Positions 35,175 to 44,378 of a stretch of DNA of 64,000 nucleotides are shown piece by piece. Location of the stretch: positions 3,181,852 to 3,245,851 of the forward strand of contig NZ_NRSW01000001.1 of assembly GCF_002288635.1 (NCBI RefSeq), read 5' to 3'. Below the pieces are notes generated by a model, which saw only the letters and a program-made list of their open reading frames with translations, had not been told where the DNA came from and searched no databases. Made by a program: the position numbers and the translations under genes. Origin of the DNA: Mucilaginibacter sp. MD40 (GTDB taxonomy: Bacteria > Bacteroidota > Bacteroidia > Sphingobacteriales > Sphingobacteriaceae). Each line of letters begins with the position of its first letter. Positions within the stretch are counted from its first letter, which is position 1.

Positions 35175-36572
35175 ATGAGAAATCAATCCAAATTTACCCA
35201 TTTGCTTATCGGCGGCATGGCATTGCTGGCTGTAGCCTGTAAAAAGGAGAACGCGTTAACCAGCCAAACCGCCAACAGTGCCGATGCTTTAAGCGCGGCG
35301 AAAACTGCTAATCTATCCATGGCGGCACTACCAGCCTCCGGCCAAAACAAAGTTGCTTATTATGCCTTTGACGTTACCCCGGCCAACCAGGGTGTACTGC
35401 CCCTAACCACCTTTACCGATAAAGCCAACATTGTGGTTATTTTTGAAGGCACGCTTTGGGAACTGGCTGATACCGTACATTATAATTCCGGCTGGATGCA
35501 AAACGCTTATTACAAAAACAAAAGGCAAGTATTGGCTGATATACAAACTTTAAGAGCAAGGGGTGTTAAGGTTTTAATGAATGTAGATGACGCCTCCTCT
35601 TGGAGTACGGCTACACCATTTACCACCTATAATGGCACTGCCTATAATTATACTCAATTTGCATCATTCATTAATGATTGTGTAAATACAGTTGGCCTTG
35701 ATGGCATTTCGCTTGACGTAGAGCATAACGCTACAGACAATACCAATTACCGTAACCTCATCACAGAACTGGGCAAATACTTTGGCCCACTTTCAGCCAA
35801 CAGCACTTCTAAAATATATACCGGTGCCTTTTATGATGGTGGCGCCCCAGGCCCAATCTTCCGGGAAACCGCTTTAAGCCAATACCTCAACTTTATAATG
35901 GATATGGGATATTTTGAAGACAACACCACACGTTTTAATTATTGGGCAAACACACTCGGCAATGCCAAAGTAATGTTGGGCATGTCATACGATTACAACA
36001 GCCAGGCGAGTGCCATAACCCAGGCGCAGTGGCATCCTACGCCTGACAAGGCCGGTATTATGGTATTTGCCGCAAACAAAAACAAAAGTTATACTGATGC
36101 CATCTTTGCGGCGCTGGATAATGGCGGCACTACCACCACCCCTCCGAGTGGTGCCGATATTACCGATTATGCAGGCGTACTTACCGCACAATACCAAACA
36201 GGGTCACCATCGGGCGAAGAATACACCAAGATCATTGATAACAATGCATCAACCAAGTACCTTACCCAGCACGCTTCGGGATGGGTACAATTTAAACCCA
36301 ATACCGCAGCTACAGTGGTAAGCTACACTATTACTTCGGCTAATGACGTTCCTGCACGTGACCCAAAGAGCTGGACCTTACAGGGCTCCAATAATGGCAG
36401 CACCTGGACAACACTGGATACACGCGCCAACCAATCATTCGCTTCACGCTTGCTGAAGAAAACCTATACGGTTAGCAACACAACAAGCTATGCTTATTAC
36501 AGGCTAAATATTTCGGCGGTGCAATCTGGCAGCATATTACAATTTGCCGAGTGGGAACTCTTTCGCAACTAA
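35175..36572 (+). CDS. GH18 endo-beta-N-acetylglucosaminidase-like lipoprotein with discoidin domain
   Basis: 465 residues. The lipobox is L-L-A-V-A-C (Cys22), so it is probably outer-membrane anchored. The GH18 barrel spans about residues 58-320, with L-D-G-I-S-L-D-V-E-H at 175-184 matching the EndoS/EndoF active-site strand (catalytic Glu183). In the canonical D-G-x-D-x-D-x-E pattern the middle Asp is Ser179 here. A C-terminal F5/8 type C domain (about 335-465) should bind carbohydrate. These enzymes cut the chitobiose core of N-glycans. The neighbouring fucosidase fits, but no SusC/SusD pair is nearby. Confidence 0.8.
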   Translation: MRNQSKFTHLLIGGMALLAVACKKENALTSQTANSADALSAAKTANLSMAALPASGQNKVAYYAFDVTPANQGVLPLTTFTDKANIVVIFEGTLWELADTVHYNSGWMQNAYYKNKRQVLADIQTLRARGVKVLMNVDDASSWSTATPFTTYNGTAYNYTQFASFINDCVNTVGLDGISLDVEHNATDNTNYRNLITELGKYFGPLSANSTSKIYTGAFYDGGAPGPIFRETALSQYLNFIMDMGYFEDNTTRFNYWANTLGNAKVMLGMSYDYNSQASAITQAQWHPTPDKAGIMVFAANKNKSYTDAIFAALDNGGTTTTPPSGADITDYAGVLTAQYQTGSPSGEEYTKIIDNNASTKYLTQHASGWVQFKPNTAATVVSYTITSANDVPARDPKSWTLQGSNNGSTWTTLDTRANQSFASRLLKKTYTVSNTTSYAYYRLNISAVQSGSILQFAEWELFRN

Positions 36573-36581
36573 AGCTTAACT

Positions 36582-36617
36582 AACAAAAAGAGCGCTTTTA
36601 AAAGCGCTCTTTTTGTT
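36582..36617. terminator. Bidirectional palindromic terminator
   Basis: A perfect 36-base palindrome (18-bp arms) with an A5 run on the left and a T5 run on the right, between the convergent GH18 and AraC genes. Confidence 0.88.
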
Positions 36618-37501
36618 TAAGTATGTACCAAACTGGTAGGCCGTCCGCTTATTCTTTGTTGAAATACAAGCGGTGTAGTGCCTTTAAGTTTTTTAAACGA
36701 CTTATGGAAACTGTTCAAATTACCGAAACCTGCTTCGTGGGCAATTTGCTTAATGCTCATCCCTCCCCGGCTAATTAGTTTACAGGCATGGCCTACACGC
36801 ATTTTCTCGATGAAAGAGGATATACTCTCGTTCATCCGGGCTTTAAAATACCGGCATAACGAGGTGGGGTTCATGGCTGCAATGTCAGACAGATCATCCA
36901 AACATATATTGTTTTGCAGATTACGCGATACGTAGTTAATAATTAACTGTATACGTTTGTCGTCATGTGACGAGGCATCGGTAAAACCCTCGCTCACCAA
37001 GTAACGCGAACTGCTGTCACCGGCAATAATTCCCAGTACAGATATGAGTAAGGCCAGGCGTTCATAGTTGCCTGAAGTAACCATTGCGGTAAGGCAACGG
37101 GCAATTTGTGGAGCACCACTACCCACCTGTACACCTCGTTTTGATGTTTCTAAAAGTTTCAATACATCATTACATTCCGGCAGGTTAAAAAATGTATTGC
37201 CACAGAAGTTACGTTCGAAATGTATAACATAAGCTTCCGCGCCATGCAAAATACCCGGTTGAAAGTAGTGTTCATCAAACTGCCAGTAATGCTCCAGATG
37301 CGGGCCTATCAGTATTACATCACCATCAGAAAACCTAGTAATGCTATCTCCAACGTACTGTGTTCCGCTTCCTTTTTTAAAATAAACAAGTTCATATTCC
37401 TGGTGGTAATGCCAGCGACTATTGATACCGGGGTTGTGATCAACCCGGAAACTGAACGATGCTTCGTTCTCGTTACCAGATTTTATAAAATTTGGCTTCA
37501 C
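36617..37501 (-). CDS. AraC-family transcriptional regulator
   Basis: 294 residues: an N-terminal cupin ligand-binding domain (S-R-W-H-Y-H-Q-E-Y-E-L-V-Y-F) and a C-terminal double HTH (about 195-285) with I-K-Q-I-A-H-E-A-G-F-G-N-L-N-S-F-H-K-S-F-K. Sensing of a sugar or other small ligand is likely. It is convergent to the GH18 gene, which makes it a possible but unproven glycan-use regulator. Confidence 0.88.
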   Translation of the reverse strand: MKPNFIKSGNENEASFSFRVDHNPGINSRWHYHQEYELVYFKKGSGTQYVGDSITRFSDGDVILIGPHLEHYWQFDEHYFQPGILHGAEAYVIHFERNFCGNTFFNLPECNDVLKLLETSKRGVQVGSGAPQIARCLTAMVTSGNYERLALLISVLGIIAGDSSSRYLVSEGFTDASSHDDKRIQLIINYVSRNLQNNICLDDLSDIAAMNPTSLCRYFKARMNESISSFIEKMRVGHACKLISRGGMSIKQIAHEAGFGNLNSFHKSFKKLKGTTPLVFQQRISGRPTSLVHT

Positions 37502-37639
37502 TTATAGGGGTATAATTTTACACTAATTAATAAATTATTTTAAATTTTATCAATACTTAATAAAAAAATTTAAGAATGACGGAATACAGAGATGGACACT
37601 GCCAGTTTTGGGAAAAGACTTGTAGTTTTGAAGAATTAC

Positions 37640-38443
37640 ATGAATGAAAACCTGAAGGCATTTCTTGATGATAAGGCCGCACAATATAATCGCCCTGAAT
37701 TTATTGCTAAGGACCCCGTGTGCATTCCTCATCTGTTCAGCAAAAAACAGGACATTGAAATAATGGGCTTTTGGGCAGCTACCTTGGCATGGGGGCAGCG
37801 TGTAACCATTATCAATAAATGCAGGGAACTGATTGAATTGATGGATGGCGCTCCTTATGATTTTATCATGAACCATGAAGAGCCCGATCTTAAAAAGCTA
37901 TTGACTTTTAAGCACCGCACTTTTAATGATATTGATACGCTGTATTTTATATCATTTTTCAGATGGCATTATGAGCATCATGACAGTCTGGAGGATGCTT
38001 TTCTACCACAACTCTCCCTTCAGGGGGCTGGCGGACTTGTTGAAGCGGCCTTAAACCATTTCCGCTCCTATTTTTTTTCACTGCCTGATTACCCGCATCG
38101 TACCAAAAAGCACGTATCATCACCCCAACAGAAATCGACATGTAAAAGACTGAATATGTTTTTGCGATGGATGGTTCGTAAGGATAATAAAGGCGTAGAT
38201 TTTGGCATTTGGAATAAGCTATCGCCTGCCGATTTGATTTGCCCATGCGACTTACATGTGGACCGCGTGGCCCGGAAGTTAAAGCTCATCAACCGCAAAC
38301 AAAATGACTGGCAAACCGCAGTTGAACTAACGGAACATTTACGCCGGCTCGATCCGACAGACCCTGTTAAATATGACTTTGCCTTGTTTGGACTTGGGAT
38401 AGAAGAAAGATGGGGCATTGAGGGAATATTGCCCGAATTATAA
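37640..38443 (+). CDS. TIGR02757 family protein (DUF2400)
   Basis: 267 residues from the ATG at 37640, which matches where I expect this family to begin (L-K-A-F-L-D-D-K-A); an in-frame ATG at 37592 would add 16 residues. Conserved segments are D-P-V-C-I-P-H-L-F-S-K-K-Q-D-I-E-I, F-W-A-A-T-L-A-W-G-Q-R and L-I-C-P-C-D-L-H-V-D-R-V-A-R. The family is common in Bacteroidota and its function is unknown to me; the helical C-terminal part faintly recalls HhH DNA-repair folds. The next gene follows after 16 bases. Confidence 0.8.
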   Translation: MNENLKAFLDDKAAQYNRPEFIAKDPVCIPHLFSKKQDIEIMGFWAATLAWGQRVTIINKCRELIELMDGAPYDFIMNHEEPDLKKLLTFKHRTFNDIDTLYFISFFRWHYEHHDSLEDAFLPQLSLQGAGGLVEAALNHFRSYFFSLPDYPHRTKKHVSSPQQKSTCKRLNMFLRWMVRKDNKGVDFGIWNKLSPADLICPCDLHVDRVARKLKLINRKQNDWQTAVELTEHLRRLDPTDPVKYDFALFGLGIEERWGIEGILPEL

Positions 38444-38459
38444 GACTAATTTAAACGAT

Positions 38460-38828
38460 ATGGCATCAGAAGAGTATCAACTATCCGGTTTCACTAACGG
38501 GAAAAGCGAAACAACCCTTGCACTTTTTAATCGTTTCACAGAAGAATTTGCAAAAGTTGGAGTAATAGAAGTAGTGCCTTTAAAAAGCATGATAGCCATT
38601 GATAACGGCCAAAAGCGCATCGCCTGGATCACCCAATTAGGCAAAAATTTTGTACATGTAATTTTCCCATTTAGAAAAGAATATGCGGATAACCTTTGCT
38701 TTCAGAAAATAGCGCAGGTGCCCGGGCAGCAGCAATTTAACCATCATCTAAGATTATTTAATATAGATGATGTGAATGAAGAAGTTAAAGCGTTTATGCA
38801 ACTTGCCTACCGCCAGGAAAACTTTTAA
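38460..38828 (+). CDS. DUF5655-like protein
   Basis: 122 residues from the ATG at 38460; a longer frame from 38418 would overlap the previous gene. Segments such as G-K-N-F-V-H-V-I-F-P-F-R-K-E-Y-A-D-N-L-C-F-Q-K and I-A-Q-V-P-G fit DUF5655. Soluble, no signal. It forms a two-gene unit with the TIGR02757 gene. Function unknown. Confidence 0.68.
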   Translation: MASEEYQLSGFTNGKSETTLALFNRFTEEFAKVGVIEVVPLKSMIAIDNGQKRIAWITQLGKNFVHVIFPFRKEYADNLCFQKIAQVPGQQQFNHHLRLFNIDDVNEEVKAFMQLAYRQENF

Positions 38829-38850
38829 TAAGCAAGCTGCAGTTTCCGGT

Positions 38851-39129
38851 TTAATACGTTCCGTTAACACGCTCAATAACAACATTTGGTTGGAGCTGCC
38901 CTTCATCAATACGTACCAATTTTTCATCAACAAAATAGTAATAAAGATAACTGTTGCCCGGAAGCGTCTTTTTATAAACCGTTCTTTGAGACGATTTTTC
39001 AGCCACTTCAATAAACATTTTGTTCTTTTTAGTAAACTCCGCCTCTGATGTTCCTAAGGGGTAATTATTTTGTAATGAACAACCAAAAGCAAAAACAGAA
39101 ACGAATAAAACAATGATAGATTTTCTCAT
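38851..39129 (-). CDS. Small lipoprotein of unknown function
   Basis: 92 residues from the ATG at 39129 with a lipoprotein signal (R-K-S-I-I-V-L-F, lipobox F-A-F-G-C). The mature part contains P-L-G-T-S-E-A-E-F and a K-L-V-R-I-D-E-G-Q strand pattern like SmpA/BamE-type small lipoproteins, but the similarity is weak. It is convergent to the DUF5655 gene. Confidence 0.6.
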   Translation of the reverse strand: MRKSIIVLFVSVFAFGCSLQNNYPLGTSEAEFTKKNKMFIEVAEKSSQRTVYKKTLPGNSYLYYYFVDEKLVRIDEGQLQPNVVIERVNGTY

Positions 39130-39201
39130 AAAGTTGTAGGTATATACAGATATGACCACACCTTAAAGAAATGGTTTAAACGCAAAAAAGATTATATTCT
39201 G

Positions 39202-40260
39202 CTAAGCTTCCTGGTTAAAATAAACCTTGTAGTAATTCATGGCTTTACCATCATCAAAGCCCTTCTCTATCAGTTCTTTATTACCATGTATGTAGATATG
39301 GAAGTTCTTATCCAGCTTTAGAACGCTTTTGTAAACCCTCGCCTGCTTTTTAACGGCATTGTCTGATATTTCAAATGTGTCGGCTATCCTGGTATCAAAT
39401 TCCTCTTCATAATTGTTTTTAAAAATCTTGAATGATTCAATTGCCTCAGGGTTACTGATTACTTCCTCCGCGAACTCATCCAGGTCGAAAGTTTCCTTCT
39501 CCTTAAAATACTTCATTGACCGGTTGAGCAGGTCTATCTTGTCGGCTTTGGTCATTTCAAACTCTTCGTCGAGCTTATTGGTTACAAAATTTTTATAAAC
39601 GCCCAAAGCGTTGCTGGTTTGGTTAAAGCTATCGTTACGGATCTTTAGCTGCAAAAAATCGTCCTTCCAGTAAACTGCAGCGTCCTGCCCTGCGGTAGTT
39701 TTATCCACTACAACCACTTTGTAGCCGTTTTCTTTTTCCACGTTAAAAACCAGCACCCCTTTATCCAGTTTATTGATATTGATGGCATCCTGCTCGTAAT
39801 CTACTGCGAAGCCGCCTGCATCCGGGTATACCTTAAGGTAGGTTTCTTTATTTTCTGATTTGAATATACCTATGGCGTCCAAAAGCTCCCCCTCTATCTG
39901 CACCTGGTTAAAATACACCACGTACAATTCGCCCCCTTTAATGTTAGGATGCGTGCCTGATGCATGCAGGTGTTTAGCTATCTGTTCAGATGTGGCATGA
40001 AACTTTGTTTTATCATCAAAAACTTCACTTACAAAATGATGGATCTCGTTCAGTGCGAGGTCTCCGCTGCTATGCATCAGGTGGTAAACCTCGTTCACCT
40101 TTTCAAAAGGTTTCAAAAAATACTGGAGCAGCAACGCGGGTATCACATCGTCCTTTAGATTAAGAGGTTGTTGCGAAAGCGCGTACATTTCGCCTTGAGA
40201 CTGGTTACCTACATGATGAACGGATATGGTGTCGAGCGAAGCTTCAAAAAATGTGATCAT
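39202..40260 (-). CDS. Nucleoid-associated protein (NdpA/YejK family)
   Basis: 352 residues. NdpA features include the early S-V-H-H-V-G-N segment, F-K-S-E-N-K-E-T-Y-L-K-V and the C-terminal stretch F-H-I-Y-I-H-G-N. These proteins bind DNA and associate with the nucleoid; no enzymatic function is established. It is divergent from mnmE. Confidence 0.85.
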   Translation of the reverse strand: MITFFEASLDTISVHHVGNQSQGEMYALSQQPLNLKDDVIPALLLQYFLKPFEKVNEVYHLMHSSGDLALNEIHHFVSEVFDDKTKFHATSEQIAKHLHASGTHPNIKGGELYVVYFNQVQIEGELLDAIGIFKSENKETYLKVYPDAGGFAVDYEQDAININKLDKGVLVFNVEKENGYKVVVVDKTTAGQDAAVYWKDDFLQLKIRNDSFNQTSNALGVYKNFVTNKLDEEFEMTKADKIDLLNRSMKYFKEKETFDLDEFAEEVISNPEAIESFKIFKNNYEEEFDTRIADTFEISDNAVKKQARVYKSVLKLDKNFHIYIHGNKELIEKGFDDGKAMNYYKVYFNQEA

Positions 40261-40372
40261 AACTGTACGAAGGTAAAACTTTTGATGAAAGGTTTATGGC
40301 ACATCAACAACATAACATTCAACGGAAATACCGAAATTCGCACAGCCGAATATTATATTACCGGCCACGCTC

Positions 40373-41737
40373 ATGACCAATAACGAAGATACCATTGTAG
40401 CCCTTGCCACCCCCAGCGGCGCTGGCGCCATAGGAGTTATACGCCTCTCCGGACCGGATGCCATACATATTGCCAACAGTGTTTTTAAGGGAAAAGACCT
40501 TACCAAACAGGCCACCCACACACTGCATTACGGCGCTATTACCGATGGTGAACTGATACTGGATGAGGTGGTGGTAGCGCTATTTGTAGGGCCTAAATCC
40601 TATACCCGAGAGAATGTGGTGGAGATATCCTGCCATGGTTCTAACTATATCATTGAATCTATTATTAAATTGTTGATCAAGAAAGGCGCACGGGCAGCAA
40701 AAGCGGGTGAATTTACCCTACGCGCATTCCTAAACGGACAGTTGGATCTGTCACAGGCCGAAGCAGTGGCCGATCTGATCGCCTCTAACTCTAAGGCCTC
40801 TCAGCAAGTAGCCCTGCAACAATTACGTGGTGGTTTTAGTAACCAGTTAGCCCAGTTGCGCGAGCAATTGGTACAATTTGCCTCACTTATTGAACTGGAG
40901 TTGGACTTTGCCGAAGAAGATGTGGAGTTTGCCAATCGTGATCAGCTAAAGCAACTCATCCATACCATCATCCGCATCATCAGCAGCCTTATACAATCGT
41001 TTGAGTTAGGCAATGCTATTAAAAACGGGGTGAATACAGTAATAGCCGGCAGGCCCAATGCGGGTAAATCTACCCTGCTGAACGCCCTGCTGAACGAAGA
41101 ACGTGCTATTGTGAGCCACATCGCCGGCACCACTCGGGATACCATTGAGGAGGTGCTGAACATACAGGGCATTAACTTCCGGCTGATTGACACCGCAGGT
41201 ATCCGCGAAGCCACAGATACCATCGAGCAAATAGGCGTACAACGCACCATGGAAAAAATCAGGCAGTCGGCATTGTTGCTTTACGTGTTTGATGCCGTGC
41301 AAATTACCATAGAAGAATTAAACAATGACCTGGAAAGCCTGCAGCACCCCGGCGTAACCATGCTGGTAATAGCCAACAAGGCCGACCTGCTGAACCAGGA
41401 GCAATTATTAAGCCTTCCGCACACCGACAAGGCGATCATTATATCCGCCAAAGAAAAACAGCATATTGATGAACTAAAGGCCAGTATATACAGCGCGGCG
41501 ATTAAAGACCAGCTAAGCGGGAACGAAACACTGGTAACTAATATACGCCACCTGGAAGCCCTGCAAAAAACGGAGGAAGCCCTCACCCGTGTACTCAATG
41601 GAATAAACGATGTCACTTCCGATTTCCTGGCAATGGACATTAAGCAAGCGCTGCACTACTTAGGAGAAATCACCGGCGCTGTTACTACAGACGATCTGTT
41701 GGAGAATATATTTAGTAAGTTTTGTATCGGCAAGTAG
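40373..41737 (+). CDS. mnmE: tRNA uridine-5-carboxymethylaminomethyl(34) synthesis GTPase MnmE
   Basis: 454 residues, full length. The N-terminal folate-binding domain begins E-D-T-I-V-A-L-A-T-P; the inserted G domain has G1 G-R-P-N-A-G-K-S-T, G2 around G-T-T-R-D, G3 D-T-A-G and G4 N-K-A-D. The C-terminal F-C-I-G-K-stop is conserved. With MnmG it modifies U34 of tRNAs. Its intact 3' end abuts the integrase-bearing region, as in Salmonella genomic island 1, which inserts at the end of this same gene. Confidence 0.97.
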   Translation: MTNNEDTIVALATPSGAGAIGVIRLSGPDAIHIANSVFKGKDLTKQATHTLHYGAITDGELILDEVVVALFVGPKSYTRENVVEISCHGSNYIIESIIKLLIKKGARAAKAGEFTLRAFLNGQLDLSQAEAVADLIASNSKASQQVALQQLRGGFSNQLAQLREQLVQFASLIELELDFAEEDVEFANRDQLKQLIHTIIRIISSLIQSFELGNAIKNGVNTVIAGRPNAGKSTLLNALLNEERAIVSHIAGTTRDTIEEVLNIQGINFRLIDTAGIREATDTIEQIGVQRTMEKIRQSALLLYVFDAVQITIEELNNDLESLQHPGVTMLVIANKADLLNQEQLLSLPHTDKAIIISAKEKQHIDELKASIYSAAIKDQLSGNETLVTNIRHLEALQKTEEALTRVLNGINDVTSDFLAMDIKQALHYLGEITGAVTTDDLLENIFSKFCIGK

Positions 41738-42137
41738 ACCCTCCAAACAACCCAAAAAACCGACAACTCAATAAAATTAAATATCTGATTGTTAATAACT
41801 TATGAAATTATAATTTGTCCAAATTCTTGGATAATTGGCAATGTATTTCTTGTTTTTGGTACTATCTTGTTATTCAAAACAGAAAAATTTTGAGTGGACA
41901 ATTTTAGGGAGAAATTAAGTCGCTTATATACCCTTATTTCCGCTTATTGCGTCTTATATACGCTTAATTACCCTTAAAGTTGGGGACTTAACAACTGATG
42001 ACAGAATTTAAAATACATCTGTAGTTAAGACCTCGGTTATCTCCCCTTCATGGGGTAATAATTTGATTATTAATGCTTTTATAAAAAGGGAAATTATCCC
42101 GTGGAATTATTTTGCCTAAATTCTGGGAAATGGATTA
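41738..42137. other. Presumed attachment region between mnmE and the integrase genes
   Basis: 400 bases without a gene. They contain an inverted pair ttgtcca/tggacaa (41815-41821 and 41895-41901) and the phased CTTA array at 41921-41980. The array and the adjacent recombinase suggest an attachment site with arm-type sites. The exact crossover is not identifiable because the other end of the element is not in the window. Confidence 0.4.
41921..41980 (+). repeat. Six helically phased CTTA repeats
   Basis: The motif CTTA occurs at 41923, 41933, 41943, 41953, 41963 and 41973, that is, every 10 bases exactly. Units read cgcttatata, cccttatttc, cgcttattgc, gtcttatata, cgcttaatta, cccttaaagt, and also group as three 20-base units each beginning cgctta. 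One-helical-turn spacing suggests cooperative protein binding on one DNA face, probably by the recombinase or its HTH partner. Confidence 0.75.
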
Positions 42138-42710
42138 ATGAATATTTTTAGAATGAGTTCAAATTTTACGGTAAATAGGTTATGCGAGCAATGCGGGAAT
42201 GTTTTTGAAGCAAAGACAACAGTGACCCGGTTTTGCAGTAAACTATGTAACAAACGTTCTTATAAGGCTAAGGAAAGAGGTCAGAAAATGGCGTCGATAG
42301 ATCAGGTTGTTAAAAAGGTACTGGAGGGTACCCCTTCTAAGCAGATCAACGCAGATTATCTTGATGTCAAAACTGCGGCAAAATTACTTCGCGCATCTGA
42401 TAAGATGATCTACAGTATGATCAACTTGGGTAAACTAAATGCCGTTAACCTATCAAAAAGAAAAACACTTGTCGCGCGAAAGGATATCGATAAGTTATTT
42501 GAACTGCCTCAGGTGGTTCAGCTAAAGGAGCTCAAACCTCCACCTATCTCGGAATGCTACAATATGGGCGAAGCACAAAAGAAATTTAATATTTCTGAGA
42601 AAGCCCTGTTCGAGATCATTAAACGAAATAACCTGTTCAAGTTTCAGGAAGGCAAATTCGTATATGTCGCCAAATCAGAGCTGGACAGGGTATTGAATCC
42701 CGGATCATAA
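42138..42710 (+). CDS. HTH protein with N-terminal Cys4 zinc-finger-like motif, excisionase type
   Basis: 190 residues. Cys16, Cys19, Cys33 and Cys37 form a likely zinc knuckle (C-x2-C-x13-C-x3-C). Two MerR/excisionase-like HTH segments follow ([18 protein letters not shown] near residue 70 and [17 protein letters not shown] near residue 145). It lies one base before the integrase and is probably a recombination directionality factor or repressor of this element. Confidence 0.8.
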   Translation: MNIFRMSSNFTVNRLCEQCGNVFEAKTTVTRFCSKLCNKRSYKAKERGQKMASIDQVVKKVLEGTPSKQINADYLDVKTAAKLLRASDKMIYSMINLGKLNAVNLSKRKTLVARKDIDKLFELPQVVQLKELKPPPISECYNMGEAQKKFNISEKALFEIIKRNNLFKFQEGKFVYVAKSELDRVLNPGS

Positions 42711-42711
42711 A

Positions 42712-43866
42712 ATGCCTAAGGTTCACATTAGAAAAAAAGCTTTAACAAGAGGTCGTCATTCCATTTATCTTGATTTTTCACCGCCGATCAGAAATAAGAG
42801 AACCGGCAAACCTCAGCGATTTGAATTTCTGGATATCTTTGTTTACGATAAACCGGAAAATAACATTGAACGTCGCCATAATTCGGAGACCATGGAGCTG
42901 GTCGAAAACCTGAGGGCGAACAGGCTGCTTGATATTCAAAACAGGAATTATGGCTTTATTTCCAACCGTGACCGCTCTGCGAGCTTTGTTGATTACTTCA
43001 AAGAATTCATCAATACGAAAACAAGGTCAGACTGCGACAACAATGCGATGTCCTATCGTTATTTCGTGGCCTTTGCCGGTCAGGACGTCATCTTTAACGA
43101 CCTTGACGGATTTCTTTGTGAAGACTACAAGAACTTTATGCTTAGTGGCCCTGGCATCAGCCGCCGTGGTCGACCGATCAGCAGGAACACAGCGGCAAAC
43201 TATTATGCAAAATTCAGAAGCGCGTTGGAAAGAGCTTACAAGCAGGGATTGATCACAGTTGACCTTAAAAGCCAGACTTCCCCGATCAAATTAAAGGAAA
43301 CACACCGGGAGCAACTCGAATTGGAAGAATTTCAGTTATTAGTTGATACACCGGCCAAATCTGATTTGGTTAAACGGGCAGCGATATTTTCAGGGTTAAC
43401 GGGGCTCCGCTTTTCAGATGTCAAAACTCTTACCTGGGGGGAAGTGAGAGGATCTGCTGGCAAATATTATCTGCAATTTACACAGGAAAAAACTGAAGGA
43501 GCAGAAATCCTACCAGTGTCTGATCAGGCAATTGCAGTATTGGGTGAACGTGAGGAGGGTCATCAGCGTTGTTTCAATAATTTGCACTACTCTAACGTCA
43601 AGCCGGTATTTAACGACTGGCTTGAAAGCGCCGGTATTGGAAAAAATATAACCTTTCACAGTTTCCGGCACACTTTTGCAACACTGCAATTGGAATTTGG
43701 TACCGACATTTTAACTGTCTCTAAATTACTTGGTCACAAGGTTATTAAAACAACATTGATCTACACCAAAGTCAAAGATAAAATGAAAATCGAAGCGACC
43801 GGAAGAATTAAACTGAACTTGAAGAACATGAGAAAGAACAACGGTAAAACCAAAAATCCTAAATAA
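42712..43866 (+). CDS. Tyrosine-type site-specific recombinase (integrase)
   Basis: 384 residues: an arm-binding N-terminus, a SAM-like core-binding domain (about 90-190) and a catalytic domain with the full set R233 (T-G-L-R-F-S-D), K260, H316 and R319 (H-S-F-R-H-T), H342 (L-G-H-K) and nucleophile Y351 (L-I-Y-T-K-V). It is the Bacteroidota mobile-element type. It appears intact and is transcribed away from mnmE. The last eight bases overlap the end of a convergent HTH gene. Confidence 0.93.
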   Translation: MPKVHIRKKALTRGRHSIYLDFSPPIRNKRTGKPQRFEFLDIFVYDKPENNIERRHNSETMELVENLRANRLLDIQNRNYGFISNRDRSASFVDYFKEFINTKTRSDCDNNAMSYRYFVAFAGQDVIFNDLDGFLCEDYKNFMLSGPGISRRGRPISRNTAANYYAKFRSALERAYKQGLITVDLKSQTSPIKLKETHREQLELEEFQLLVDTPAKSDLVKRAAIFSGLTGLRFSDVKTLTWGEVRGSAGKYYLQFTQEKTEGAEILPVSDQAIAVLGEREEGHQRCFNNLHYSNVKPVFNDWLESAGIGKNITFHSFRHTFATLQLEFGTDILTVSKLLGHKVIKTTLIYTKVKDKMKIEATGRIKLNLKNMRKNNGKTKNPK

Positions 43867-44200
43867 ACCTGTTGTTAAACTTAGCATTTGATTTATTTAA
43901 CTGCGAACGGATCTCATTCGCAGTTTTATGCCGGGCCTTGCTGATCCACTCCTGAAGTTCCGTCCTGCTGAAGTATAGCCTCTTGCCTGGTTTAGAAAAT
44001 GGGATTTCTTTCCGACTTACTTTGGTATATAGGGATGCTTCTGAAATTTTAAGAAATGCTGCTGCCTCTTCTAAGTTTAATAGATCATCTTTCACTGCCG
44101 GCTCCGGTTTAAGCTTAAGTACGATCTGTTCGATCGATTCGACTTTTTCAAAAAGCATGCGAACTACCTTTGGCAATTCATTAAATTCAAATGGCTCCAT
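43859..44200 (-). CDS. Excisionase-family HTH protein
   Basis: 113 residues. The C-terminal half is an HTH_17/excisionase fold: L-N-L-E-E-A-A-A-F-L-K-I-S-E-A-S-L-Y-T-K-V, then I-P-F-S-K-P-G-K-R-L-Y-F-S-R-T-E-L-Q-E-W-I. The N-terminal 45 residues look coiled-coil. It overlaps the integrase 3' end by eight bases on the opposite strand and is common next to Bacteroidota integrases. Confidence 0.88.
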   Translation of the reverse strand: MEPFEFNELPKVVRMLFEKVESIEQIVLKLKPEPAVKDDLLNLEEAAAFLKISEASLYTKVSRKEIPFSKPGKRLYFSRTELQEWISKARHKTANEIRSQLNKSNAKFNNRFI

Positions 44201-44378
44201 ATCGCAAAGCTTAGATTTTCTGAGCGTAGGAGTTCTTTAGTATTTCTGTACTACCGAAAATTATTACGGCAACTGAGGTCCGACAAGTCAGTGATGCGTG
44301 TATCCAAAGAGCCGACGGTGTTATAAACCTCGCGTAAATGATAACAATCGGTCATTATACCTAAAAATCTATATGGAA

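Noticed and set aside
32212..37501. Polysaccharide-utilisation locus
   Set aside because: A fucosidase, an endoglycosidase and an AraC regulator are present, but there is no SusC/SusD pair or hybrid two-component sensor.
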